DNA of 13,165 bases from Oligoflexus sp. Lineage in GTDB: Bacteria > Bdellovibrionota_B > Oligoflexia > Oligoflexales > Oligoflexaceae. The DNA is taken from contig JASLCY010000036.1 in the NCBI GenBank assembly GCA_030151925.1, positions 1 to 13,165 on the forward strand, in the 5' to 3' direction. Below are positions 1-5,954 of the stretch, in pieces; positions within the stretch are counted from its first letter, which is position 1; every line of letters begins with the position of its first letter. The notes below the pieces were generated by a model. The model saw only the letters and a list, made by a program, of their open reading frames with translations, made no database searches and had not been told where the DNA came from. Position numbers and translations under genes: made by a program.

Positions 1-1142
1 GTATTGGCCTTGGAATAGAGGATGGCGTTTTCGAAGAGGTTGCCGAAGATCTCGCCCAAGAGATAATCATCGGCGAGCACGGTCGTCTCTTTGTCGCCGT
101 AACGAGTCAGGGTTATGCCGCGCGTCTTCGCATGATAGGCATGAACGGACCATAATTTGCCGAAAAACACATCCAGGGTGATAGGAACCGTCTCTATCTG
201 CCCGTCGAAGCGGATGCGGGCCGAGGCTATGAGTTTTTGCGTGAGACGGCTCATCTGTTTGACGCCGAGGTAGAGGTCGTCGAGGCCGTGGATGAGTTCG
301 TCGCGCGATCGATCGCGCCTCAGCAGGACCTCCAGCGTCGCTTGGATGGCCGTGACCGGCGTCTTGAGCTGATGCGCGGCGCGGGCGATGAACAGGATCA
401 TATCCTTATACACCTGGGAGGCGTTCTGATGAAGCCGGCTGAGCTGATCGACCACGGCCCGGACTTCGCGAGTCGTCGGTTCCGGCAGCGAAGGGAACGA
501 GCGGCTTGAACTGAAATCGTTCGCTTCGAGCGCTTGGGTAAGCGAACCGAGATCCGCGGTGAACCGCTTCAGCAGGCGGTAAAGGATGAAGAGGAACGCG
601 AGGAGCGAACCGATCAGAAAAGGCAAGGTCGAGGCGAGGGTCGAGGTGACGAGCGCGCTGTAAGGCGCGGTGTCGGTGCCGATGACGAGGCAGAGGAGCG
701 GCCCCTGCTTTACGCCCGAAAGATGCTCCGTCCCGGCTTCCGGCATCACGCGGAAAAGATGGGAATGGACACGATAATGCTTGCCGCCCAGGCTCTCGAA
801 GCGGAAGGGCTGCTCGTTCTCGCAGCTCGCGAGAGGCGCCGAGGGGCTTTCGCGCAGGGGAGTCTGGGATTCGGGCACGAGGAAACGGAAGAAGCTGGAG
901 CGCTTGAGCGATTGGTATTGGGAGAGGAAATCCTTGGCGAACTCGAAGTCGAGGTCGCCGTGGGCATCGATATTCACCAGCGACGCGAGCGAGAAGGCTT
1001 CGGCCTGCAGCAGCCTGTCCATCTCCTTCTCCGACAGCTTCCGTTCGGCTTGATAAAAGAAGATCAGCACCAGGAGGAAGAAGCCGCCGAAGGTGAGGCC
1101 GCTCGCGAGAAGGATTTTGGTGGATAGACGCAGATCTTTCAT
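1..1142 (-). CDS. Sensor histidine kinase (3' end cut by window edge)
   Basis: Inner-membrane sensor kinase of a two-component pair; it should autophosphorylate and pass phosphate to the response regulator encoded just upstream. About 380 residues are visible. A first membrane segment spans about residues 9-30 and a second about 172-191, with a periplasmic sensor region of about 140 residues between them that matches no sensor family I recognise. A HAMP-like linker (about 190-245) follows. The H box reads FIARAAHQLKTPVTAI with phosphoacceptor His257, and the N box reads EIFGNLFENA at 364-373. The G boxes lie beyond the window. The start at 1142 is well supported because its ATG overlaps the regulator stop as ATGA, implying translational coupling. 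The family (HisKA plus HATPase) is certain; the signal sensed is unknown. Confidence 0.93.
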   Translation of the reverse strand, partial: MKDLRLSTKILLASGLTFGGFFLLVLIFFYQAERKLSEKEMDRLLQAEAFSLASLVNIDAHGDLDFEFAKDFLSQYQSLKRSSFFRFLVPESQTPLRESPSAPLASCENEQPFRFESLGGKHYRVHSHLFRVMPEAGTEHLSGVKQGPLLCLVIGTDTAPYSALVTSTLASTLPFLIGSLLAFLFILYRLLKRFTADLGSLTQALEANDFSSSRSFPSLPEPTTREVRAVVDQLSRLHQNASQVYKDMILFIARAAHQLKTPVTAIQATLEVLLRRDRSRDELIHGLDDLYLGVKQMSRLTQKLIASARIRFDGQIETVPITLDVFFGKLWSVHAYHAKTRGITLTRYGDKETTVLADDYLLGEIFGNLFENAILYSKAN

Positions 1143-1804
1143 CGAATAATGTAACCTTCGCCCCGTATGGTTTCTATGAGTTGCGGCAGGCCGGCCTTTT
1201 CCAGCTTCCGCCTCAGCCTGTTGATGAAGACGTCGATCACGTTGCTTTCCTGCTCGACGGTCTCGGCGTAGATGTGCTCCGCTATCTTCGTGCGCGAGAG
1301 CACCTTGGCCCGTTTCAGCAGGAACAGCTCCAGGACGGCGAACTCCTTCGCCGTGAGCGTCAGCATCATGCCGTTGACCCGAGCGACTCGGGCCGTGAGA
1401 TCGAGCTTCAACCCGTTCACTTCGAGTATGTGACCATAGACTTGGTATTTTCGTCTAATGAGAGCGCCTATCCGTAGGAGCAATTCCTCAAAGACAAAAG
1501 GTTTGGTCATGTAATCGTCGGTTCCGAGCTTATAAGCGGCCGTTTTGTCCGAAAGGGTGTCTTTCGCGGACAGGATGATCACCGGCGTTTGCTTCTGCAA
1601 GGATCTTAGTTCGACGAGCAAATCATATCCCGAACCATCCGGCAACATAATATCGAGAATCAAAGTATCGTATTCGATTTCGCGACAGAGATGGAGGCCG
1701 TCGACGAGGTTGGTGGCCCAGTCCACCGCATAGCCTTCTTCGACCAAACCCTTCTCCAGAGCCTTGCCTATCAATCCCTGATCTTCGATGACGAGAAGTC
1801 TCAT
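1139..1804 (-). CDS. OmpR/PhoB-family response regulator
   Basis: Cytoplasmic DNA-binding response regulator, 221 aa, partner of the overlapping histidine kinase. The receiver domain (about 1-115) has the acidic pair in VIEDQ, phosphoacceptor Asp51 in LILDIMLPDGSGYDLL, the switch Ser79 and the invariant Lys101 in MTKPF. The winged-helix domain (about 125-221) contains the typical LTAKEFAVLELFLL and the recognition-helix region ESNVIDVFINRLRRKLEK, ending in TIRGEGYIIR. I chose the ATG at 1804 over the in-frame TTG at 1816: it has GGAAGG just upstream and gives the canonical numbering of Asp51. It lies 27 bp after the stop of the secreted-protein gene, so all three genes look like one operon. 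The subgroup resembles QseB/PmrA/TctD regulators, but the regulon cannot be read from the sequence, apart from a candidate operator at 2456-2474. Confidence 0.95.
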   Translation of the reverse strand: MRLLVIEDQGLIGKALEKGLVEEGYAVDWATNLVDGLHLCREIEYDTLILDIMLPDGSGYDLLVELRSLQKQTPVIILSAKDTLSDKTAAYKLGTDDYMTKPFVFEELLLRIGALIRRKYQVYGHILEVNGLKLDLTARVARVNGMMLTLTAKEFAVLELFLLKRAKVLSRTKIAEHIYAETVEQESNVIDVFINRLRRKLEKAGLPQLIETIRGEGYIIR

Positions 1805-1831
1805 AATGCCTTCCAAAGCTTGAGAAATGAT

Positions 1832-2413
1832 TTAGAGACTACGGCCCAAGGTCAAAATCGCCGTCTCTTCCTTAACAGTTTTCACGAGATTTTTATCGAA
1901 AAAAGTCTTGATCTCGCCAGAGAGGAACCAGAAGTCCTCGTTCGAAGCCCAATATTTTAAATCGAGCGTCACGGCCGAAGAGAAATAGGATTGGAGATGG
2001 TTCGGCCTAGCGAAGATGTTGGCGGAGATAGGCGTGAAACCGAGACAGACGAAACGTGTTCCGAAACACGTCGCTACGTTCGGCGAGATGTCGAGATGAG
2101 TTAAGGTGTGTTGGCCCAGCCTGTCGCGGAGCGTCCTGAGATGGCTGTTGTGCGGCGGTTCGTTGCCTTCTTCGAGCTCGACCGAAGGGAAGAACTTAAA
2201 TTCGATCTGCGCTTCGTCCAGCACATGGAAGAGGGGTTCGTCGTAGAGCTTTCCATGCGCATAATAAATCCCAAGCGCCTGGCGCTCCGTGATCTGGGGA
2301 ATATCGAGCAAGGAGAGCCCGAGTTTATCTTCGGCCTGCGCGATGCCGGAGTAGCAGGACAATATAAAAAAGGGAAAAAAGAGGCGGTATAGGGTCGGGA
2401 CGGGGTATTTCAT
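1832..2413 (-). CDS. Secreted envelope protein of unknown function, first gene of the two-component operon
   Basis: I do not recognise this 193-aa protein. Residues 1-27 form a clear signal peptide, with a basic start, a hydrophobic core LFFPFFIL and probable signal peptidase I cleavage after AQA. A Cys at 20 inside this stretch makes a lipoprotein possible but less likely. The mature part has two close cysteines (116 and 123) that could form a disulfide in the periplasm. Its C-terminal half has alternating aromatic/polar stretches such as LDLKYWASNEDFWFLSG, so a small outer-membrane beta-barrel is possible. The ATG at 2413 is preferred over the TTG at 2434 because AGGAG sits 8 nt before it. 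It is followed after 27 bp by the response regulator and may be an accessory sensor, or a target, of that system (inference). Confidence 0.8.
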   Translation of the reverse strand: MKYPVPTLYRLFFPFFILSCYSGIAQAEDKLGLSLLDIPQITERQALGIYYAHGKLYDEPLFHVLDEAQIEFKFFPSVELEEGNEPPHNSHLRTLRDRLGQHTLTHLDISPNVATCFGTRFVCLGFTPISANIFARPNHLQSYFSSAVTLDLKYWASNEDFWFLSGEIKTFFDKNLVKTVKEETAILTLGRSL

Positions 2414-2436
2414 GAGTGGGGCTCCTGAGTCCAAAT

Positions 2437-2453
2437 AAGCGACGCTATCGCTT
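2437..2453. repeat. Small inverted repeat in the leader/promoter of the two-component operon
   Basis: AAGCGA, a 5-nt spacer and TCGCTT form a perfect 6-bp inverted repeat. It lies between the direct-repeat box (2456-2474) and the ribosome binding site of the secreted-protein gene. It could be an operator half of its own or a weak leader hairpin. Chance occurrence is also possible. Confidence 0.35.
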
Positions 2454-2455
2454 GC

Positions 2456-2474
2456 AGATGAACTCTAGATGAAC
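2456..2474 (-). promoter_or_regulatory. Candidate response-regulator binding site (tandem direct repeat, 11-bp period)
   Basis: Read on the minus strand this is GTTCATCT, three bases, GTTCATCT: two perfect 8-bp direct repeats one helical turn (11 bp) apart, about 43-61 bp upstream of the ATG at 2413. OmpR/PhoB-family regulators are known to bind head-to-tail half-sites with this period, usually at or near the -35 position. The operon it precedes encodes such a regulator, so autoregulation is a natural inference. No strong -35 is seen here, which fits an activated promoter. A possible weak -10 (TTATTT) lies downstream of the repeats. Binding is not shown by the sequence alone. Confidence 0.55.
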
Positions 2475-2511
2475 CCCATGCAGCTCAATGCTTTGACAGT
2501 CGAGTCAACAA

Positions 2512-2946
2512 TCAGATCGCTTTGTTGATCTTGATTTCAGTCTTATCGCCGGCCTTGACTTTCTCCACCAGGCCGACGAGGTCGCCTGGGCTGTCCATGC
2601 CAGCCGAGCCGTCTTTGTCGAGGCGGGCCTTGAGACGGATATTCTTGGGCACCGCTCCGCCACCCATGGTCTGCACATTTTCAGTCGTGAGGTCACCCGA
2701 GTAGAACGAACCTTTGGCGTCATCCTTCAGAGTGACTTTCATAGCTCCATATGGCATAGGACGAGGGCTATCCGCATCGTAAACGATGATGAAAAGGGTA
2801 CGGATCCCGGCATCTTTCTTTTGCAATTCAGCATCGTCGATGCTGACTTTTACGCTAGCGATTTTGTCAGCCGCACGCGCCTGACCAGCGACCATAGGGG
2901 CGAGAGCCAAGAGGAAAGCGAGTTTCAGTCTAGATAGTATGCGCAT
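2512..2946 (-). CDS. Secreted single-domain protein resembling the C-terminal domain of CcmI/CycH
   Basis: The protein has 144 aa, with a signal peptide (1-25, cleavage after ARA) followed by one small domain. The order of motifs resembles the C-terminal beta-rich domain of the cytochrome c maturation factor CcmI/CycH: a hydrophobic strand [10 protein letters not shown], a Pro-Met-Pro segment (63-65), a lysine-flanked strand with FYSGDL, then [10 protein letters not shown] leading to PGDLVG (107-125) and a final strand EIKINKAI. In CcmI this domain lies in the periplasm behind membrane segments and TPRs and helps present apocytochrome; here it stands alone. No heme-binding CXXCH or other ccm gene is nearby, so a cytochrome role is not shown. 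The ATG at 2946 has AGGAG 7 nt upstream. The next gene on this strand starts 98 bp downstream behind its own putative control region. Confidence 0.72.
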   Translation of the reverse strand: MRILSRLKLAFLLALAPMVAGQARAADKIASVKVSIDDAELQKKDAGIRTLFIIVYDADSPRPMPYGAMKVTLKDDAKGSFYSGDLTTENVQTMGGGAVPKNIRLKARLDKDGSAGMDSPGDLVGLVEKVKAGDKTEIKINKAI

Positions 2947-2979
2947 GTCATAACTCCTGTGTTTACCCGGAAAACCATG

Positions 2980-3008
2980 ATGCTAATCGCTTTGCGAAAA
3001 AACGTCAA
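2980..3008 (-). promoter_or_regulatory. Putative sigma70-type promoter of the CcmI-like gene
   Basis: On the minus strand a -35 element TTGACG (3003-3008) is separated by exactly 17 bp from TAGCAT (2980-2985), matching five of six and four of six consensus bases. The predicted transcription start is near 2973, leaving a short leader that contains the AGGAG ribosome binding site. Confidence 0.5.
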
Positions 3009-3047
3009 ATTCGCTATTTACGAGGGCTTAGCCTAGGGGAGATCACC

Positions 3048-3248
3048 ATGGACAACACGACGCAAAATACTTCGACTCATGAGCATGAAGAGGATCACAG
3101 CGAACCGGGACACGTACACGGTCCGAACTGCAATCATGGCCATCATCACAGCCATGATCCGTTCGTCCGCGTGCAGCCCAAGGTCGGCCGCAACGATCCC
3201 TGTCCCTGCGGTTCCGGCGACAAATTCAAAAAGTGCCACGGAAAATAA
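3048..3248 (+). CDS. Small histidine-rich SEC-C zinc-knuckle protein
   Basis: This 66-aa cytoplasmic protein has two parts. Residues 11-36 carry ten histidines plus Cys28, including GHHHSHD, a likely metal-binding tail. Residues 46-66 are a nearly perfect SEC-C motif: [12 protein letters not shown] followed by KFKKCHGK, with zinc ligands Cys52, Cys54, Cys63 and His64. The SEC-C motif is the zinc knuckle at the C-terminus of SecA, where it contacts SecB and the ribosome, and it also occurs in many small proteins of unknown function. The start is supported by GGGGAG 6 nt before the ATG. The gene is divergent from the CcmI-like gene and converges with the GST gene after only 3 bp. It may be a metal or zinc store, or a SecB/ribosome-associated adaptor; neither is established. 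Confidence 0.88.
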   Translation: MDNTTQNTSTHEHEEDHSEPGHVHGPNCNHGHHHSHDPFVRVQPKVGRNDPCPCGSGDKFKKCHGK

Positions 3249-3251
3249 GGC

Positions 3252-3902
3252 TCAACTGCAGACCTTCATGCCCGCCGCGGTCTTGGGCCTCTCACTCACG
3301 CGTTTGGCCCAGGCCTGGACAGGCCCGAAATTCTTCAGCCCCAAGACATCTTCCGCCTGATAAAACTGCGACAGGGCATTGACCCACGGAACGGTCGCCA
3401 TGTCCGCGATCGAATACTCATCCCCCACCAGGAATTCACGGCCTTCCAGGCGATTGTTCAGGACGCCGAGCAGGCGTTTCACCTCATCCGTATAGCGCTG
3501 TTTGGGATAAGGATGGTCGCACTTGTCCGCGGCGTGTTTGAAGAAGTGCCCGAACTGCCCGAACATCGGGCCGACGCCGCCGACCTGAAAGAAGAGCCAT
3601 TGCAAAGTCTCGCTGCGCAGGCGGGGATCGGTGCTGAGGAACTTGCCGGACTTCTCCGCGAGATAGATGAGGATCGCGCCGGATTCCATGATGGCGAGCG
3701 GTTTGCCGTCGGCCGACTCGGGATCGACGATGGCCGGGATCTTCGAGTTCGGGTTGATCTTGATGAACTCCGGCTTGTGCTGATCGCCCTTGGTTATATC
3801 GATCTTATGCGCATCGTAGGGCAGGCCCATTTCTTCGAGTGCGATGCCGGCCTTCTGACCGTTGGGTGTCGGCATCGAATAGAGCTGTATACGCGCGGGC
3901 AT
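3252..3902 (-). CDS. yfcG: Nu-class glutathione S-transferase (YfcG-like disulfide reductase)
   Basis: Cytoplasmic glutathione-dependent enzyme, 216 aa, the usual family length. The thioredoxin-like N-terminal domain (about 1-85) contains the nu-class signature PTPNG, with Thr12 and Asn14 corresponding to Thr9 and Asn11 of E. coli YfcG; the cis-proline segment KIPAIVD (54-60); and ESGA (73-76), which binds the glutathione gamma-glutamyl group. The helical domain has LQWLFFQVGGVGPMFGQ and the SIADMATVPWVNA folding motif. YfcG-type enzymes have weak transferase activity but reduce small disulfides using glutathione, without a catalytic cysteine. The ATG at 3902 is preceded by GGAG at 7 nt. The 77 bp between it and the beta-barrel gene hold a small hairpin but no evident promoter. 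The family assignment is firm; the substrate is not known. Confidence 0.94.
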   Translation of the reverse strand: MPARIQLYSMPTPNGQKAGIALEEMGLPYDAHKIDITKGDQHKPEFIKINPNSKIPAIVDPESADGKPLAIMESGAILIYLAEKSGKFLSTDPRLRSETLQWLFFQVGGVGPMFGQFGHFFKHAADKCDHPYPKQRYTDEVKRLLGVLNNRLEGREFLVGDEYSIADMATVPWVNALSQFYQAEDVLGLKNFGPVQAWAKRVSERPKTAAGMKVCS

Positions 3903-3979
3903 GGGATATCTCCGTCGTGAAAATGGTTTTACCTCCTCGAACCCGAGGCTAGACCCATGCTAAAGGCGTCAGCGGAAAA

Positions 3980-4684
3980 TTAAAAGGTCAGACCGAGATA
4001 GAAATCCACGGAGATGACCGTGAGCTTCGTTTTGATCGTTGTCACGGTCGTGGTCTCGGCGGGGGTTATGGCTTCTTTGGACGTCGAAATCTCGGTCTTG
4101 GCCTTGGTGAGGGTTTCGGTGATGCAACTCACTCCCACGCCGGTCCTCAGGCGGTTTTTCTTATTAAACTGGCCGTCCGCCTTATCGTAATGGAAGTTGA
4201 GCCGCCCTTCCGTGGCCGCCTCGCCCGAGAGCATCTGCCAGGTCGAATAACCGAACGCCGAACCGTTGAGTCGAACCGCGTTGTCCGCGAGCGTGGTCAG
4301 CGCCGCGGAAGGATAATAGGCGCCGCGCAGCTCCAGGCTGAAGCGTTCGCCGGTCATGAGGAAGAGGCCGAGATGCGGGCCGATCAGGTTGTAGGTCGAC
4401 GCTTTTTTAATGCTGTCCTCGGTGTAGCTCAGCTTGAGCTGCTCGCCCGTGAAACCGAGCGCGAGGGGCCTGAGCTTGCCGCCGAACTCCGGTTGCCAGC
4501 TGAGGTCGAGGCGGAACGAATAACCCTGCAGCTTGTTGGTCTCCGTCTCGTTCTTGAGCGTGCCCACGGCTCCGCCCACGCCCAGGGTCGGCGCGATGCG
4601 CGCTTCGCCAGGCGTCGCCATGCTGAACGCTCCCGACACGATCAGGGAGAATTTCAACGACCGGGCTTTCCAAGAGTTGAACAC
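3980..4684 (-). CDS. Probable outer-membrane beta-barrel protein, family unknown
   Basis: The protein has 234 aa. A signal peptide covers about residues 1-28 (hydrophobic core FSLIVSGAFSMA, cleavage near GEA). The rest alternates hydrophobic and polar residues in strand-sized pieces, for example SFRLDLSW and FSLELRGAYY, and ends with SVDFYLGLTF. A terminal Phe after alternating hydrophobics is the classic beta-signal read by the BAM complex. A threonine- and lysine-rich stretch (about 190-222) before the last strand looks like a long surface loop. Start choice is uncertain: an in-frame TAA lies 9 nt upstream of the GTG at 4684, GAGGA is 11 nt away, and a TTG at 4657 would give a shorter signal peptide. 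The gene is divergent from the lipoprotein pair. It may be a small porin-like or anchoring protein; no specific family is recognised. Confidence 0.82.
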   Translation of the reverse strand: MFNSWKARSLKFSLIVSGAFSMATPGEARIAPTLGVGGAVGTLKNETETNKLQGYSFRLDLSWQPEFGGKLRPLALGFTGEQLKLSYTEDSIKKASTYNLIGPHLGLFLMTGERFSLELRGAYYPSAALTTLADNAVRLNGSAFGYSTWQMLSGEAATEGRLNFHYDKADGQFNKKNRLRTGVGVSCITETLTKAKTEISTSKEAITPAETTTVTTIKTKLTVISVDFYLGLTF

Positions 4685-4899
4685 GCTGCGTTAAGTCCTC
4701 ACGTTAGGGGCCTGCTCGCGGTATCGTCCTTTCTTCCGAATTCTTACTAGGCAGCTCTTCCCTACTGAAATCAGACCCGTTACGGATGTCTAAAATTAAT
4801 TGTAATCATCGATAATGAATGGGAAAAGTCTTCAATCCCTCACATATCGGGTAATTCTGCCGATCCTCTTACTTAAGTAAAGAAGCCCTAGGAGCATCT
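4685..4899. promoter_or_regulatory. Divergent intergenic region between beta-barrel and lipoprotein genes
   Basis: These 215 bp are visibly more AT-rich than the flanking genes, especially from about 4785 to 4885, and must hold promoters for both directions. I could not fix convincing -35/-10 pairs. The clearest element is the perfect 12-bp palindrome TTACTTAAGTAA at 4869-4880, about 20 bp before the lipoprotein ATG, a possible operator. Confidence 0.5.
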
Positions 4900-5937
4900 A
4901 TGCGTTTCACCAGACTTTGGCCGCTCGTCCTTGCGCTCGCCTTCGGCGCGTGCAATCAGGAGAAGAAGGTGCAGTATGCGGAGGATCCTGGTGCAGAGAC
5001 CGCTGGCGGGACCGTTCCGGGCCGAAGGACCTTCACCTACGACGCCGTCCTCGACGGTTCGGCTTCCCTGAGGCTCGCGGCGGACGCGACCGCCTTTCAA
5101 ATGACCTTGTCGGGCTGCGCTTCGACTCAGACCACGACCGTCGACGAAACCAAGACTTACCTCGAACTTTACGAATTCGACCGCAACTGCGTCGTGAAAC
5201 TCACGACCTTCACATTGAACGGCAACGTCTACACGCCTAAGGCCGGCCACACGTTTACGAGCTGGGCGGCCGGCGATACCGCGGTGTTCGAAGTCGTGGG
5301 CGCGAGCCCTGCGGACGAGCTGAAGGTCGAAGTGATAACGACGGTTTCCAACCCGGTGACGGCGGGCGGGACGATCCACTACCAGTTCTCGGAGACGACG
5401 AAAGGCGCGACCGAAACCATAGGCGAGGCCGTGGTCCGTAAATCGCAGACCCTGTCCGTAAACGGTCAGGCGGCCCCGAACTTCCGCATCAATCAAGTGT
5501 CGTTCGTCGGCATCACCGCGAGCGGCAACGGCGAGTTCCGCTTCCAGCTGGAATGCAACGGCCAGGCCGTGACCAGCACGGGCCAGGATATCCAGTGCTA
5601 CGACGTGCGCCTCGATTCCCTGCATTTCACGCTCGCCGAGAATACTTATTCCGGCGACCCGACCCAGACCGATCTCGATAACATCATGACCGCGGCGAGC
5701 GGCGGCAAAACCGTGGATATGACCTCGAACGCGTTCGTCGCCGGCGGCGGTACGCCCGCCCTGACCAACGGCGGCTTCATCACCGCCGATCACGGGGACG
5801 CGGACGTGATGGTCATGCCCGGCACGCTGCCGATCGACCAGCACCCGCACATGCTGCTCGTGCTGAAATCCGGCCCCTCGTATCTCTATTTCAACGTCGA
5901 GGTCACGACCATCACGCAGAGCAACGACAGCCCGTGA
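4900..5937 (+). CDS. Lipoprotein of unknown function, first of a pair
   Basis: A 345-aa protein I cannot assign to a family. The signal sequence MRFTRLWPLVLALAFGAC ends in a lipobox-like FGAC. Phe at -3 and Gly at -2 are not the commonest choices, but the charge and hydrophobicity are right and Cys18 would be lipidated. After a flexible linker the chain is rich in Thr, Gly, Val and short predicted beta strands, with two cysteine pairs (73/97 and 219/233) that could be disulfides. There are no catalytic motifs, repeats or membrane segments. AGGAG lies 5 nt before the ATG. The second lipoprotein gene follows after only 17 bp, so the two are probably co-transcribed and may act together at the outer membrane. 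The divergent beta-barrel gene is a plausible partner. Confidence 0.85.
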   Translation: MRFTRLWPLVLALAFGACNQEKKVQYAEDPGAETAGGTVPGRRTFTYDAVLDGSASLRLAADATAFQMTLSGCASTQTTTVDETKTYLELYEFDRNCVVKLTTFTLNGNVYTPKAGHTFTSWAAGDTAVFEVVGASPADELKVEVITTVSNPVTAGGTIHYQFSETTKGATETIGEAVVRKSQTLSVNGQAAPNFRINQVSFVGITASGNGEFRFQLECNGQAVTSTGQDIQCYDVRLDSLHFTLAENTYSGDPTQTDLDNIMTAASGGKTVDMTSNAFVAGGGTPALTNGGFITADHGDADVMVMPGTLPIDQHPHMLLVLKSGPSYLYFNVEVTTITQSNDSP

Positions 5938-5954
5938 ACACCGTAGGACGATCG

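Noticed and set aside
534..1127. 197-codon plus-strand open frame opposite the histidine kinase
   Set aside because: It has no domain and biased Glu/Arg/Gly content. The minus frame carries the H and N boxes and runs through to the window edge.
3935..3948. Small hairpin CCTCG-AACC-CGAGG between the beta-barrel gene and the GST gene, as a terminator
   Set aside because: The stem is only 5 bp and no T run follows on the minus strand, so it is too weak to call.
4779..4816. Possible promoter (TTACGG with TGTAAT, or GATAAT alone) for the first lipoprotein gene
   Set aside because: The spacer is 15 bp for the first pair, and no acceptable -35 matches the GATAAT; not distinguishable from AT-rich background.
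5934..5954. GTG at 5934 as start of the second lipoprotein, overlapping the preceding stop codon
   Set aside because: It would add seven residues before the signal peptide. The ATG at 5955 has a suitably spaced AGGA and a normal lipoprotein signal length.
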